Source: Pyrenochaeta sp. MPI-SDFR-AT-0127
Lineage: Eukaryota > Ascomycota > Dothideomycetes > Pleosporales > Cucurbitariaceae
Length of the DNA: 64,000 nucleotides
NCBI GenBank assembly: GCA_020747015.1
Contig: JAGTJM010000003.1
Location: 744,001 to 808,000, forward strand
Reading direction: 5' to 3'
Made by a program: the position numbers and the translations under genes. The notes beneath the pieces were generated by a model. It saw nothing but the letters and a program-made list of their open reading frames with translations, ran no database searches and was not told where the DNA came from. Positions 22,878-32,296 of the stretch are shown here, in pieces. Each line of letters begins with the position of its first letter. The stretch's first letter is position 1.

Positions 22878-23925
22878 TTACGTCTCGCGGAACTCGTATA
22901 GTCCTTCACGATCCTCGACCGGTACCTCAAGATTGGCCTCCTCGATGTCTTTTCCGTCAACCTTCAACCCGGCCCTCATAATATCACCCGTCTTTACAGC
23001 ACCTACGCCCTTGGGCGTACCAGTCAATATAATGTCGCCCTTCTCAAGCGTCATTACTCTGCTGATATCGCTAAGCTGTCTCGGGATTCGGAAGAGCATG
23101 AGATCAGTATTGTCAGATTGCTTAATCTCGTTGTTCACAGATAGCCAGAGATGCGCTTTCTGAGGGTCCGGAATGCGATTTTTGGCGATGAAATTACTGA
23201 TGGGAAGAAACGTATCGAAACCCTTTGCAATCGACCATGGAAGTCCCTTCTTCTTCGCCTCGTCTTGCACGTTTCGTGCTGTCATATCGATAGCAAGAAC
23301 ATAACCTGTGAATTTCACGTTAGTTAGGTTACATATAGGTGCACGTAGGGGGCGACATGATTTCGATAAATAGACGTGTCGGTTTTATGACTCAAGAAGA
23401 ATATAATAATACCTTCAATGGCATCCATCGCACCCTTTGTGTCGTCCGGATGCAAATCTCTTAGTGTCTTGCCCATAATAAGCCCCAATTCGACTTCATA
23501 GTGCATGTTAACGCCACGAGGGCGAAGCACAGGTCCAGCGCCCGGGAGCAGAATAGAGGAGGGTGGCTTAAGAAAGAAGAAGGGTTGCTTAGGGGTTGCG
23601 CTGGAAAGCTCTTTAATATGATCGGCATAGTTTCGGCCTATGCACATGACCTGAGAGGATATTAGGGTCGTGATATGATACTCTTGTAAGTCCGTAGTTA
23701 AATGAGTTCAACTTCTGACACTCCTCATCGCCCACCTCTCTTAAGCACCTTTGAAAGTGGTCAAGTGATAGCATGCATATGTCTCCCTTGTGACCATAGC
23801 TCTTTCAATTGCAGTCCTTCTCTGTGACTGTTCCTCCATCTACCCTGTCCAAGCAAAAAAGAGGGGATACTGAATTGCACACTTACCTTTCGGCAATTCG
23901 CCCTAATGGACTGTATACTGGCCAT
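22878..23925 (-). CDS. fumarylacetoacetate hydrolase family protein (FAHD1/acylpyruvase-like)
   Basis: Exons 23887..23925, 23413..23650 and 22878..23305 give about 234 aa, the short length of FAHD1-type enzymes. The tiny first exon (MASIQSIRANCRK) joins in phase 0 to VMCIGRNYADHIKEL, the family's N-terminal motif. FFFLKPPSSIL and the metal-binding HYEVELGLIMGK (E-x-E pair) follow. Then, across intron 2, GYVLAIDMTARNVQDEAKKK contains the third acidic ligand. IILTGTPKGVG is the C-terminal signature. The family hydrolyses acylpyruvates or decarboxylates oxaloacetate, often in mitochondria; the exact substrate is not visible. It is divergent from the 100-aa orphan, with 282 bp between starts. Confidence 0.92.
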
Positions 23926-24207
23926 CTTTTCCCTTTTACCAACTCCAATATCGGATTTTGGACCAGATTGTAGAAATGCAGAACGCGACAAGCACACGAT
24001 GAGATCGAAGTTGAGCTCCGGGTTCGGCAAAGTATCCGGCAAACAACGGAGATTGAAATGAACCCTTGTTGACGCTACGGCAGGCGAACCGTAGAGGTCA
24101 GAGCTTCATCCCACTTCCACACTCAACGTCATTCGAGGTTTGAGCTGTTGAAGCTTTCAGTCGAAAGTACCCAAATAATCGAAGAAGCCCAAATAGACGC
24201 TAGCAAG

Positions 24208-24593
24208 ATGGCGACACAAGAAGCCCCCAAGGAAAACACAATGCAGCTCGCAGAAATTCTCTCTGACCTCGTCTCATTGCGAGTATGCGTACGTCTCCCG
24301 CAGCTTTTTTACCTATGGCATATAACTGCCGCCTTACTCTGCTTTTAAAACTAATGTAAGTTCAGGACCCAAATGCAGCACTTGCTCTCGTATCCATTCG
24401 TTCGTCCACATTGTCTCACGAGTCAAATGCGAAACCTACATCTACAACCCTTGATGAAGAGGATCCCGACTTGAAGAGAGCGAAGGACTTACTTAAATTG
24501 CACTATGGGGTGAAGGAGGCGCATAAGAGGGGAGAGTTGGGTAGAGGACTGGAAGATGCGAGAAGAGCGGTGGAGAGGGCTGTTAGTGAGTGA
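24208..24593 (+). CDS. small conserved-looking hypothetical protein (100 aa)
   Basis: Exons 24208..24282 and 24366..24593 give 100 aa. The join (LVSLR-DPNAALALVSIRSS) uses a GTATGC donor and TTCAG acceptor in phase 0. The sequence is charged and helical: MQLAEILSDLVSLRDPNAAL, then EDPDLKRAKDLLKLHYGVKE and RGLEDARRAVERAV. The pattern suggests a small helical-bundle or coiled-coil subunit of a larger complex, for example a kinetochore or membrane complex. I do not recognise it, and this role is only a guess. The consistent coding character over both exons makes it a likely real gene. Confidence 0.6.
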
Positions 24594-24972
24594 AGATTGC
24601 GGGCCAATGATGAAGAGAGCTATGGACAGACTCGAATATCAGGAACGGAAGATGATCACGAGTGAAAAGGCTAAGGCATGCGCATCACGAGAATAGGTCC
24701 AAAAGCATGTCCATGTTGATAAAGAGTTGGATTTGGAAGAAAAGACACGGCTACCCAGGGAAACATTCGTCGTACAAGCCACGGTAGCAACGAAGTCGAT
24801 ACGCAAAGTACCTCTTCGATGTATCCATATCCCAATTTCAATCTCAAGACGCGATAAAAAGGAAGCGGAACCTATGCGCGGTTCACATAATCTCCAACCC
24901 AACTCCAAGTATCATCCTCGGCCAATTGCTAAGAATAGCTCATCAGTGCGCGCAATATGTCCGATCCACAGT
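24594..24972. other. convergent intergenic, no gene seen
   Basis: Between the stops of the 100-aa gene (plus) and the small secreted protein (minus). Nothing recognisable. Confidence 0.5.
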
Positions 24973-25281
24973 TCAAGGCTGCTCGTATCGGCAATGCTGG
25001 CAGAGCGTTTCCGAATGTTCTGCCCTGGGCTCCCAGCATGCGTAGTAACAGTAGTGCTGCTTCTTGCGAGGGACAATGTGGTTGTTACCGTCCGAGAAGG
25101 CTTCAGCAGCGTCAGCGGCCACGGAGGCCATGGTGGCATCGATGATAGGGCGGAGCCCGGCGGGGATTCTGTCAAGAGGTGGCTCTAGCTGGGCAGGTGC
25201 AGTTTCCCAGAACTCAACAGGTGCTGCAAAAACACCTACAGCGAAAGTTGCGGTGGCAGCAAGGATGGCGGACAAGTACAT
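24973..25281 (-). CDS. small secreted cysteine-containing protein 1
   Basis: A single open frame of 102 aa from MYLSAIL. The larger open frame extends further upstream but begins at a TTG. Residues 1-20 (YLSAILAATATFAVGVFAA) form a clear signal peptide, with cleavage likely after AA before PVEF. The mature part is about 80 aa. It has an acidic/Pro-rich first half (DRIPAGLRPIIDATMASVAA), then a basic junction PRKKQH that could be a Kex2-like processing site. A C-terminal stretch has four Cys (CYYAC and CQHC). Size, signal peptide and Cys content fit a candidate effector or secreted peptide. No homologue is recognised. It is divergent from a second small secreted protein gene. Confidence 0.6.
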   Translation of the reverse strand: MYLSAILAATATFAVGVFAAPVEFWETAPAQLEPPLDRIPAGLRPIIDATMASVAADAAEAFSDGNNHIVPRKKQHYCYYACWEPRAEHSETLCQHCRYEQP

Positions 25282-25644
25282 CCTGTTATCGATAGAGGGT
25301 GGTGATCGTTGTCGGTACTTCAAGTGTGGTATTGTATGGTACTATTATGATAGGCTGGATGTCTTCAAGGTCTTGTGTGTTTACGTGTTTGCTGGTGACA
25401 AAAGCTGGGTGAGGTCTTTATGTATGTCGTGATAAAGCACTTGCATGCGAACCGTGGTTCGTTATTTATCAAACAATTTCAACGCTCCGACTTTAATATA
25501 TCAAGAACCGTGGTTCAAGCTGTATGACTTTTCTCCTTATATAATACATGAAAGTGGCCTTCGGCCCACCACCCTCCCTCACATCAACTCGACGTATCGT
25601 AATCAGCTCCAAAGCCCCCCAATTCAAACTACACTCCAACTGCA
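25282..25644. promoter_or_regulatory. shared promoter of two small secreted protein genes
   Basis: A 363-bp region between divergent starts. It contains two identical quasi-palindromes, GAACCGTGGTTC, at 25449-25460 and 25505-25516, exactly 56 bp apart. TTATATAAT at 25538-25546 is a plausible TATA box for the plus-strand gene, about 100 bp before its ATG. A partial copy of the motif, CCGTGGTTC, recurs at 26402-26410 beyond the plus-strand gene. Confidence 0.55.
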
Positions 25645-26360
25645 ATGCGTTTCACAAAATTGTTCATCGCCGCCATGGCGCTGCTCACCAGTATTGTTTA
25701 TTCCGCTCCTGTCTACGTCGACAGCCGTAAGTCCCGTCCTTCCGTGTGCTGACCTCGCCGCTTCCAAGCCCTGTTTCTATCGTACTGTCAAAATACAAAG
25801 TGTACACTAACAATGTGTGAACAGAAAGGAAACCCTATTCCCGCGTCTTTGTGTGTCAGGAGAAGCACTTCAAGCATATGCGCAAGCAACCCGGACATGA
25901 GTGCATGATGTGGTTTGCGCGAGTGAACAAATGCTGTAAGTGAATCTCTATTAGGTCTTTAAGAGTGTGAGATTGGAAATGTTTTATTGGGTTGAGTGGG
26001 TGCTTGAAGCGGCATCCAGGCCATCCCATCACTTGAAGGCCAAGCTGACAGGATTTTCCATAGACACAATGCTTGACGCATATCGCAACAGCATCTCGTC
26101 TGTGCTCACGGAGATAGACAATGGTAGCCGTATAACTACGTGTTACATGTTCGAGTATGTCTTGCAACTTCTCTTCTCCTGCTCGAGCGATGACAGATAA
26201 GCTAATGAGCGACGATAGGTTCGGAGAATGCAATGGGCGTAGCTGGAAAGTCAGTTTCCCGGGTGATGGCGACCTCACAATTGCAAAGAGAGTCAAGGAA
26301 GAGGGTTGGAGTGCAGATAATGAGTTCAACTCATATGCCTGTCTTAAGGGAAAGCACTAG
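25645..26360 (+). CDS. small secreted cysteine-containing protein 2
   Basis: Exons 25645..25726, 25825..25935 and 26197..26360 give about 118 aa. The first exon is a signal peptide (MRFTKLFIAAMALLTSIVYS, cleavage near SAP). The mature protein of about 98 aa has five Cys, in the contexts VFVC, GHEC, NKC, GEC and YAC, and is basic overall. The last exon encodes FGECNGRSWKVSFPGDGDL and ends YACLKGKH. Intron 1 is well supported; intron 2 (261 bp, GTAAGT..GACAG) is chosen because it keeps frame, but another acceptor is possible. No family is recognised. Candidate effector or secreted defence peptide, by inference from size and composition. Confidence 0.58.
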
Positions 26361-26466
26361 CTACGGTTAGGGTAGGATTGTGTTGTAATACATGAGGGAG
26401 TCCGTGGTTCTTAGACAGGAAAGTCGAAATTCGTACAGCAGTGCAAATGCAGTTCATCAACCATCA

Positions 26467-27279
26467 TTATGCTCCTGCAGCCACCAACATAGTCTTGACG
26501 ACGGGCTTAAGGTCAACGCCTTCCTTCTGCTTCTGTCGTAGAAGGACGATGATTGGGACTGCCTCCTTTGGACAGCGCAGCGCAGCGACTTTGGGCACGA
26601 TCTTGGGTAGCAATTTTGCTTTGACTTTGTCGCGTTTTCGAGGCTTTGAAATAATTCTAGGGCATGTTAAACATATGAGGACTTGTGAGATCCTTTTCAC
26701 TTACGTGGAAGCTATGCTGCCAGCAACATCCGGCAGTTGAGGCACTTCGATTGCTTTGATCGATGTTTTGGGAGCCAGCGGAGCCTCGGGTACCTGTGAT
26801 CGCTCCGTTGTCTCAATTGCCGGCTCAATGAATTGCTCAGATGCTTTAGGTACTTCAGGAATATCTGTCAGAGGCTCGGATGTTGGCTCGGGTGCTTGAG
26901 GCGCTTCAGGAATATCATTCGCAGGCTCGGATGTTGGCTCAGGTATTAGGGGTGCTTCTGGCTTCGCGGCTGCAGGTTCTAGAACAGCTTCGGGTGCTGG
27001 CGCGGCCCCCACGTCCTCGGCCGCTTGTATAGGTGCTTTTTCAGGTAATAGGTCAGGCCCTTGTTCAGTTATTGGTTCAGGCACTGGCTCAGGCACTGGC
27101 TCAGGTGCTTGTTCAGGCGCTGAATTTGCTTCAGACTCTACGGCGGCCACTTCGGGCTCAGGTTCAGGCTCAATTGCAAGACCAGGCACGGTATCGACGG
27201 GCGTATCAACCTGCTGAGATACTTCTGCATCCTCAGTTGCAGGCGGTGGCGTGTTTAGAGGCTCAGCAGTGTCGGACAT
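26467..27279 (-). CDS. Pro/Glu/Ala-rich repetitive protein with basic tail
   Basis: Exons 26705..27279 and 26467..26656 give about 254 aa. The first 180 residues are low-complexity, built on imperfect EP repeats (EPEPEPE, PEPVPEPVPEPI) and a roughly 20-residue unit beginning PEPTSEPxxDIPE that occurs twice. The second exon is a different domain: basic and hydrophobic (SKPRKRDKVKAKLLPKIVPK, then VPIIVLLRQKQKEGVDLKPV). The two-part structure suggests a disordered acidic spacer fused to a short amphipathic module that could bind membrane or nucleic acid. I do not recognise the family. Its stop is 106 bp from that of the secreted protein gene. Confidence 0.65.
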
Positions 27280-27898
27280 GGCGATCCGGGGTTAAGACAG
27301 GAGAAGCGATGGGTTGGTAGTATGTTAGGACGGTAGTAACGAATGATTTGATTCAGATGCGTATTCTTTGGCGGTGGTAATGCTTGAAGAGGAATGATGT
27401 AAGATTGCCTGATCCTGATATATGTTGTTGTCTTGCAGACCCAGTAGACTGATGGAGGAGTGGCGACCTGAAGTAAAAGGTAGGAAGTAAGAGAGGAAGC
27501 AGGCAAGCACAATTGAAGTTGATTCAGTGGATCGTAGACAGGCAGTGAGCCCTGAGGAACTCCCACGAGGAGGCTAGGTTGGTTGTGATTATACATTATA
27601 ATGGTAAGTGCTGCTATCAACTGTACTAGAAATCAAGCCGTTTTAGAAAGCTGGAGCTGTTATCGTTCTTAAGAAGAAATAACGTTCCTTTGATAGCCTT
27701 AGACTCAGAAGGCACCGTTGATAGGACTCGTGGTTGAGTGGCCGTACCTGACATACTGACGTAACGCCGGAGTCTGTCCGCCGAAACGCCGATGGGTCGA
27801 TCCAAAGCTCCGACCTCTCAAGCTTCATCCATCCACACTTCTTACCAGCTCACACCAGTCTTTCTTGTGCATACGCATTCTCCTCCCGCGCCGTAAAT
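27280..27898. promoter_or_regulatory. divergent intergenic
   Basis: Shared upstream region of the Pro/Glu-rich gene and the SRRM1-like gene. I see no TATA box or repeat worth naming. Confidence 0.4.
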
Positions 27899-29294
27899 AT
27901 GGCGCTTAGCATTGATCAGAAACGCCTCAGGGCAACCAAGTTCCCGCCTGAGTTTGATAAGAAAGTCGACATTGAGAAGGTCAACATCGACTTGATGAAG
28001 AAGTGGATTGCAAACAAGATCACCACCATCCTCGGCGATGAGGACGACATTGTGGTCGAGACGTGCTACAACCTGGTCGAGCAGAATCAATTCGTCAGAA
28101 CATCCCTCTGTGACTTTTTGCGAGCCAGCTAGACTGACCCTGTGCAGCCCAAAATCAAGGAGATACAAATCCAGCTCACGGGCTTCCTGAACAAAGAGAC
28201 AGCTGCATTCTGTAAGGAGCTATGGGACTTGATGCTGAGTGCACAAGACAGTCCAATGGGTGTCCCGAAAGAGCTATTGGAGGCGAAAAAGCGGGAGCTA
28301 CAAGAGGAACAGGTGAGGGCCATCGTGATTGCACGTTACTGACAGTACTGACAGTAGACGTAGCTTTCTAAAGCTGCCGCCGAGGCGCGTCTCCGCGAAC
28401 AAAAGGAACAAGACGACATGATCGACTCGTTCCGTCGGAGCGACCGTCCAGATCGTCCAGATCGACCCGAACGTGGGCGTGGGGATGGAAGATTCCGTGG
28501 AGGTGACCGAGGAGGCAGAGGTCGAGGCAGAGGACGAGATTTCGATCGAGGGCCACCACGACGTGATTCGAGATCACCACCGTATGTTTTACAATGAGTG
28601 AAAGGAGAAGTTTTGCTGACATGTGACAAGGAGACGGAGATCCCCACCACCTCGCCGAGAGCGGGATGTCTATGTTCCTGGCGGTGGAGGCCGTAGTCGT
28701 GGACGCGGAGGCCACCGTGATAGGTCTCGCGAGCGCCGTCGCTCTCCACCGGGCAGTCGTTCCGCTTCTCCACCACCTCGTCGCGCACGTCGCTCACCCT
28801 CGTCAGATCGTTCACGAACCCCACCACGCCGCCGAGTACGACGATCACCTTCGACCGACCGCTCAAAGTCCCCTCCTCGTCGCGCACGACGCTCTCCTTC
28901 ACCACGAGCACGGCGAGATGGAGGACGGAGAGAAAAGTCGTGGTCTCCAAGTCATGACAGTAGAAGGTTACCCAGGCATACTTCGCGATCTGTTACCCCA
29001 AAAGATAAATCAAGCTCACCAGCGCCCAGGCTGTCAAGGTCACGATCACGAACTCCACCACGTCGCCACCGAAGATCTCCAAGTAGTTCGCGATCTAGAA
29101 GCCCCGCAAAGCAACGCCGACGTAGGCGTTCTCCTTCATCCGAAGCCGACTCACACGGTTCTCGAGCTGATCTAAAAAAGCGTAAACGCTCGCCCACTTC
29201 CAGCAGGTCGAGGTCTCCTAGCAAATCTGGTCGGGCCAGGAGACGGGTAACGCGTTCACCAACAGAGTCACCAGCTCGAAGGGAACGGAATTAG
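27899..29294 (+). CDS. SRRM1-like PWI domain / RS-rich splicing protein
   Basis: Exons 27899..28093, 28148..28312, 28364..28581 and 28631..29294; about 413 aa. The N-terminal PWI domain spans residues about 10-105: FPPEFDKKVDIEKVNIDLMKKWIANKI, then ILGDEDDIVVE and, after intron 1, IQIQLTGFLNKETAAFCKELW. A charged linker and an RGG-like segment (GRGDGRFRGGDRGGRGRGRG) lead into an arginine/serine-rich tail of about 200 residues (SRSRSPAKQRRRRRS and similar). This is the layout of SRRM1/SRm160, a nuclear splicing coactivator and exon-junction partner. Intron 1 begins with GTCAGA, a weak donor; retaining it gives a stop at 28130-28132, inside the PWI domain. Confidence 0.9.
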
Positions 29295-29920
29295 AGGACT
29301 AGGTTGGTATTTGCAATTTGCCGATGTGCAGATGCACAAGGATCTACATCTGCTCCCATATGCGTCAAACCCACCAAGCTAGAGCTACTTAGGTTTGACC
29401 ACACACCCTTGCTCTGTGTCGCTATCAAGTGGCTCAGTGTATTTGAAATCCTTCTTAGATCCGGACACTTGCCAACTGCACTCAAGCAACATCATCTGTC
29501 AACCTTTAACTTGAAGCTTCGAAGCCTGTACAAGATGGTAGTTGCTGTGATGGATATTGACTCCATACATCTAAAATTTGAGAACTCGAATAGTCCTCTA
29601 TTAATAGATATCCTTCCAAATCATAAAAGTTAAGCATCGCGGCTAATGCTACGTTGAACATTGAAACTTGTCGTTTGCCGTGCCCTGTGTCGGAGCAATA
29701 TCATCAGCGATGGGACGTATCGGCTTAGTAAGCATCTAGTTCACGCGTGAACTGCTGATAGTGTCGTCGGGGTTCCCGGTTTGTGTACCGACAGTAGTTT
29801 TACCCTTCATGGGAACTAACTCGTCTTGAACGTAAGATGCTCTGCAGCGAGACGGCCTGACCGTATCTTAATTCGAAGTCGACAGTAGGGCTCGAGTGTG
29901 GCGTGCAGGAATTCGTTGTC
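29295..29920. other. convergent intergenic with a 16-bp palindrome
   Basis: Between the stops of the SRRM1-like and PP2C genes. It holds a perfect palindrome AGTTCACGCGTGAACT at 29738-29753. No gene is seen. Confidence 0.5.
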
Positions 29921-31188
29921 TCATCCTTTGCGACGCTTGCACTGGGCAGCTACTACGCTGATGTCGTCGAGCTTGCCTGAGCTGAGGTTAGCAAACAATC
30001 AACACGAAGCAGATTGAAAAGACACACCTCCTTCAATTGACAATCCTTCATCGATCGCCTTTTCCATATACGGACTCTCAGCGAACGGATCTTGAGCAAT
30101 AGTCCGAGCCGCATTGACGAGCTGTTGGGCTACAAATTGCATGCCATCTGCATATGTTTGATCCTCTGTTTCTTTCTCCCTGTCACCTCGCCATTTCTCC
30201 AAACTCTCCAGCACGTTTGTGACCACTTCATGCTCCCATAGGTTGTCGACAACGCCATCCGTCATAGCGATTACAAGATCTTCTTCTTCCAGCTCGATAC
30301 GATCCATGACTGCGTTGCCCTCAGGCGTGTCTGGACTATTAGTCCCGAGCTGCCGCGGACAATCAAACCAATGCCATTGCTCTTGCGTTTTGAAGATGAC
30401 CTCCTTGCTGCTTGGGCGGATTACGAGGATCTGGCTGTCACCAACTTGCGTGACGTATAGGATTGGATGTTGAGGTGTGCTGTCGTCAGAGCCAAGTATG
30501 GCCCCGCACGCGGTTGTTGTACCGTGCCATTCGCTGGGCTCGGTGGTGGCTTGTTTGGTGAGTTCGTAAGCGGTTTGAAGGTAGGCAATTGGATTGGGGG
30601 GCGTAGTGGGAGAGTAAGGCGCTTTTTCGACCTCGAGGGCCCAGAAGTGGAGAATTAGGCGGGACCATAACCTGTTACTCTTCGTCAGCGATTGCTGCGA
30701 CCTGTATACTCCTAGGATACTCACGCGGCATGACCCTTCTCCCTTGTAGCCCATGCTCCGACGCCATCATTTGCCCCAATGAAGCTCTCGCTGACTAGGA
30801 CGGCATCGTCCCCGTTTGTGACCCCTCTTATCATCTCGCCATTGACGGTTGGTCTTCGGTCTCTACTCTTATTATGTGTACTCAAGGGTTCAGAGAAGCT
30901 TGTAGACGGCAGGGAAAGGAAAGGCGGAGGGAAAGGTCGTGACGGCCTCTTCGCGAAGAGGGCATATCCAGCTTCAAAGTAGAACGGCGGCTTGAACTTG
31001 GACGGCTCAGCATCACTAGGGACTGGAGTCGTGGTGCCAGCGCCGGTTTGTGCTTCCGACACTTTTTGGGCGAACCATCTTGACTGCTGCGCAAAGCGTA
31101 TGTTTGGTCGGAGGCATTGATTAGTTCTCCAGGTTGGTGACAGAAGGACGGAAAGGGGACTGCGCATTAGAAGGGGAGGTGCAATCAT
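29921..31188 (-). CDS. PP2C-type protein phosphatase, probably mitochondrial (PTC7/AZR1-like)
   Basis: Exons 30725..31188, 30028..30671 and 29921..29976 give about 387 aa. The N-terminus is basic and hydroxylated without acids (MIAPPLLMRSPLSVLLSPTW ... FAQQSRWFAQK), a likely mitochondrial presequence. PP2C motifs are visible: FIGANDGVGAWATR with a metal-binding Asp, VTQVGDSQILVIR, AMTDGVVDNLWEHE, and DDISVVAAQ in the last, 56-nt exon. This short-domain PP2C arrangement matches yeast Ptc7 and S. pombe azr1. Yeast Ptc7 dephosphorylates Coq7 and other mitochondrial proteins; the same role here is inferred. The promoter of this gene and the 3' flank of the CBS gene share the 577-bp spacer beyond it. 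Confidence 0.92.
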
Positions 31189-31765
31189 GCCAGCGGCTGG
31201 GTTTGAGTTTTCTGGAACTGAGCATCCAGGGTCGCTTGGTTAGAAGCGCATGAGGAGGCGTCGCCTCGAAGTCGGCATGCGGGGAGCCTAAGGATGCAAC
31301 TTTGGCATGGCATCGGAATTGGTTGAGGGTCGGGCTGAACATGACTAAGCCTTTGGAGATGACGTTTGGCGCTTTTTGGGTGTCTTCAAATTATTCTTTT
31401 CCGAGCAGAGTATAAGTGGGGTGGTGGGGAGCATCAGGAAAGGTTAGCAAGGATCGCCTGTGCCAAAGACTAGGTATGTGTGAGGTGTGGAGCATAAGTA
31501 TAAAGCACAAGCAATACGATGGGTTCTGAAGGTGCTGGTGTGATTCACCTCGAGCTTCGATGGAACTACAAAATTAGAAGATAATTGGCAAAGCCTGCTT
31601 GCTAGCACTTTCTCTGCATCTCTCAAGCCTGTTCCAATCATTATTTTGGAGGTGCAGCATTGTAGGAGGATATGTTGAATCGAGCCTCCCCCAAACACCG
31701 CCCAGATGGTATCTCAAATCAACGCCGAGCAATGCATAGTCCCATATCCTTAGTTCGTCAACAAC
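31189..31765. other. intergenic, no gene seen
   Basis: Between two minus-strand genes, PP2C (its upstream side) and the CBS protein (its downstream side). An 84-codon minus-strand frame here has no recognisable content. Confidence 0.45.
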
Positions 31766-32296
31766 CTACGCCCTTCTTTTGGCAAAGTTTTCCAGGTCGC
31801 CCCTCGTAGCAACGCCCAACACGAATTTCCTGCTAGCATCCGTCACTACTGCAAACTCCTGCTTGCCACTGCCATCAACTCCGCCCGTGAAGAATTCCTC
31901 CAATTCCTCCAGCGGCGTCTCTGTAGTGATGACTTTGTATCTCCTGCCCCTACGCTGAAACTTATGCATAGCTTCCTGGACCGGATCGCTGTCTTTGACC
32001 TTGCTATCCTTCAGGAGCTGTTGGAGATGCGGGATGCTGATGTAGCCGAGTAAAGCGCGGTTCTCCTCTGAGATGACTGTGAGGTGCGTGTAGTCGCGCT
32101 CGAGGCCGGACATTAGGGCCCAAGATATGGGATCGGTGGGTTTGACGGAGAGTGCTGGAGGTGGATCCAGGTCCTCAACCGTTGCCTTGGATTGTTAGGA
32201 TTACACATGAAGGCCGTGAGAACAACATACACCTCTGTATTTGTTCGCCCATAATGACTGGTAGTCGCCGTTGGTGTTGGGCGTTTCAGTTGCCAT
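31766..32296 (-). CDS. small CBS domain-pair protein
   Basis: Exons 32231..32296 and 31766..32185 give about 161 aa. The short first exon reads MATETPNTNGDYQSLWANKY and joins in phase 0 (donor GTATGT) to ATVEDLDPPPALSVKPTDPI. The rest is a pair of CBS motifs: DPISWALMSGLERDYTHLTV with LLGYISIPHLQQLL, and DPVQEAMHKF with YKVITTETPLEELEEFF, FAVVTDASRKFVLGVATRGDL. A CBS pair usually binds adenine nucleotides and regulates a partner; here it stands alone. No catalytic domain is fused. The regulated partner cannot be told from the sequence. Confidence 0.86.

Noticed and set aside
28623..29294. Treating the RS-rich stretch as a separate repetitive gene
   Set aside because: It joins in frame (phase 2) to the PWI-coding exons, giving a standard SRRM1 layout.
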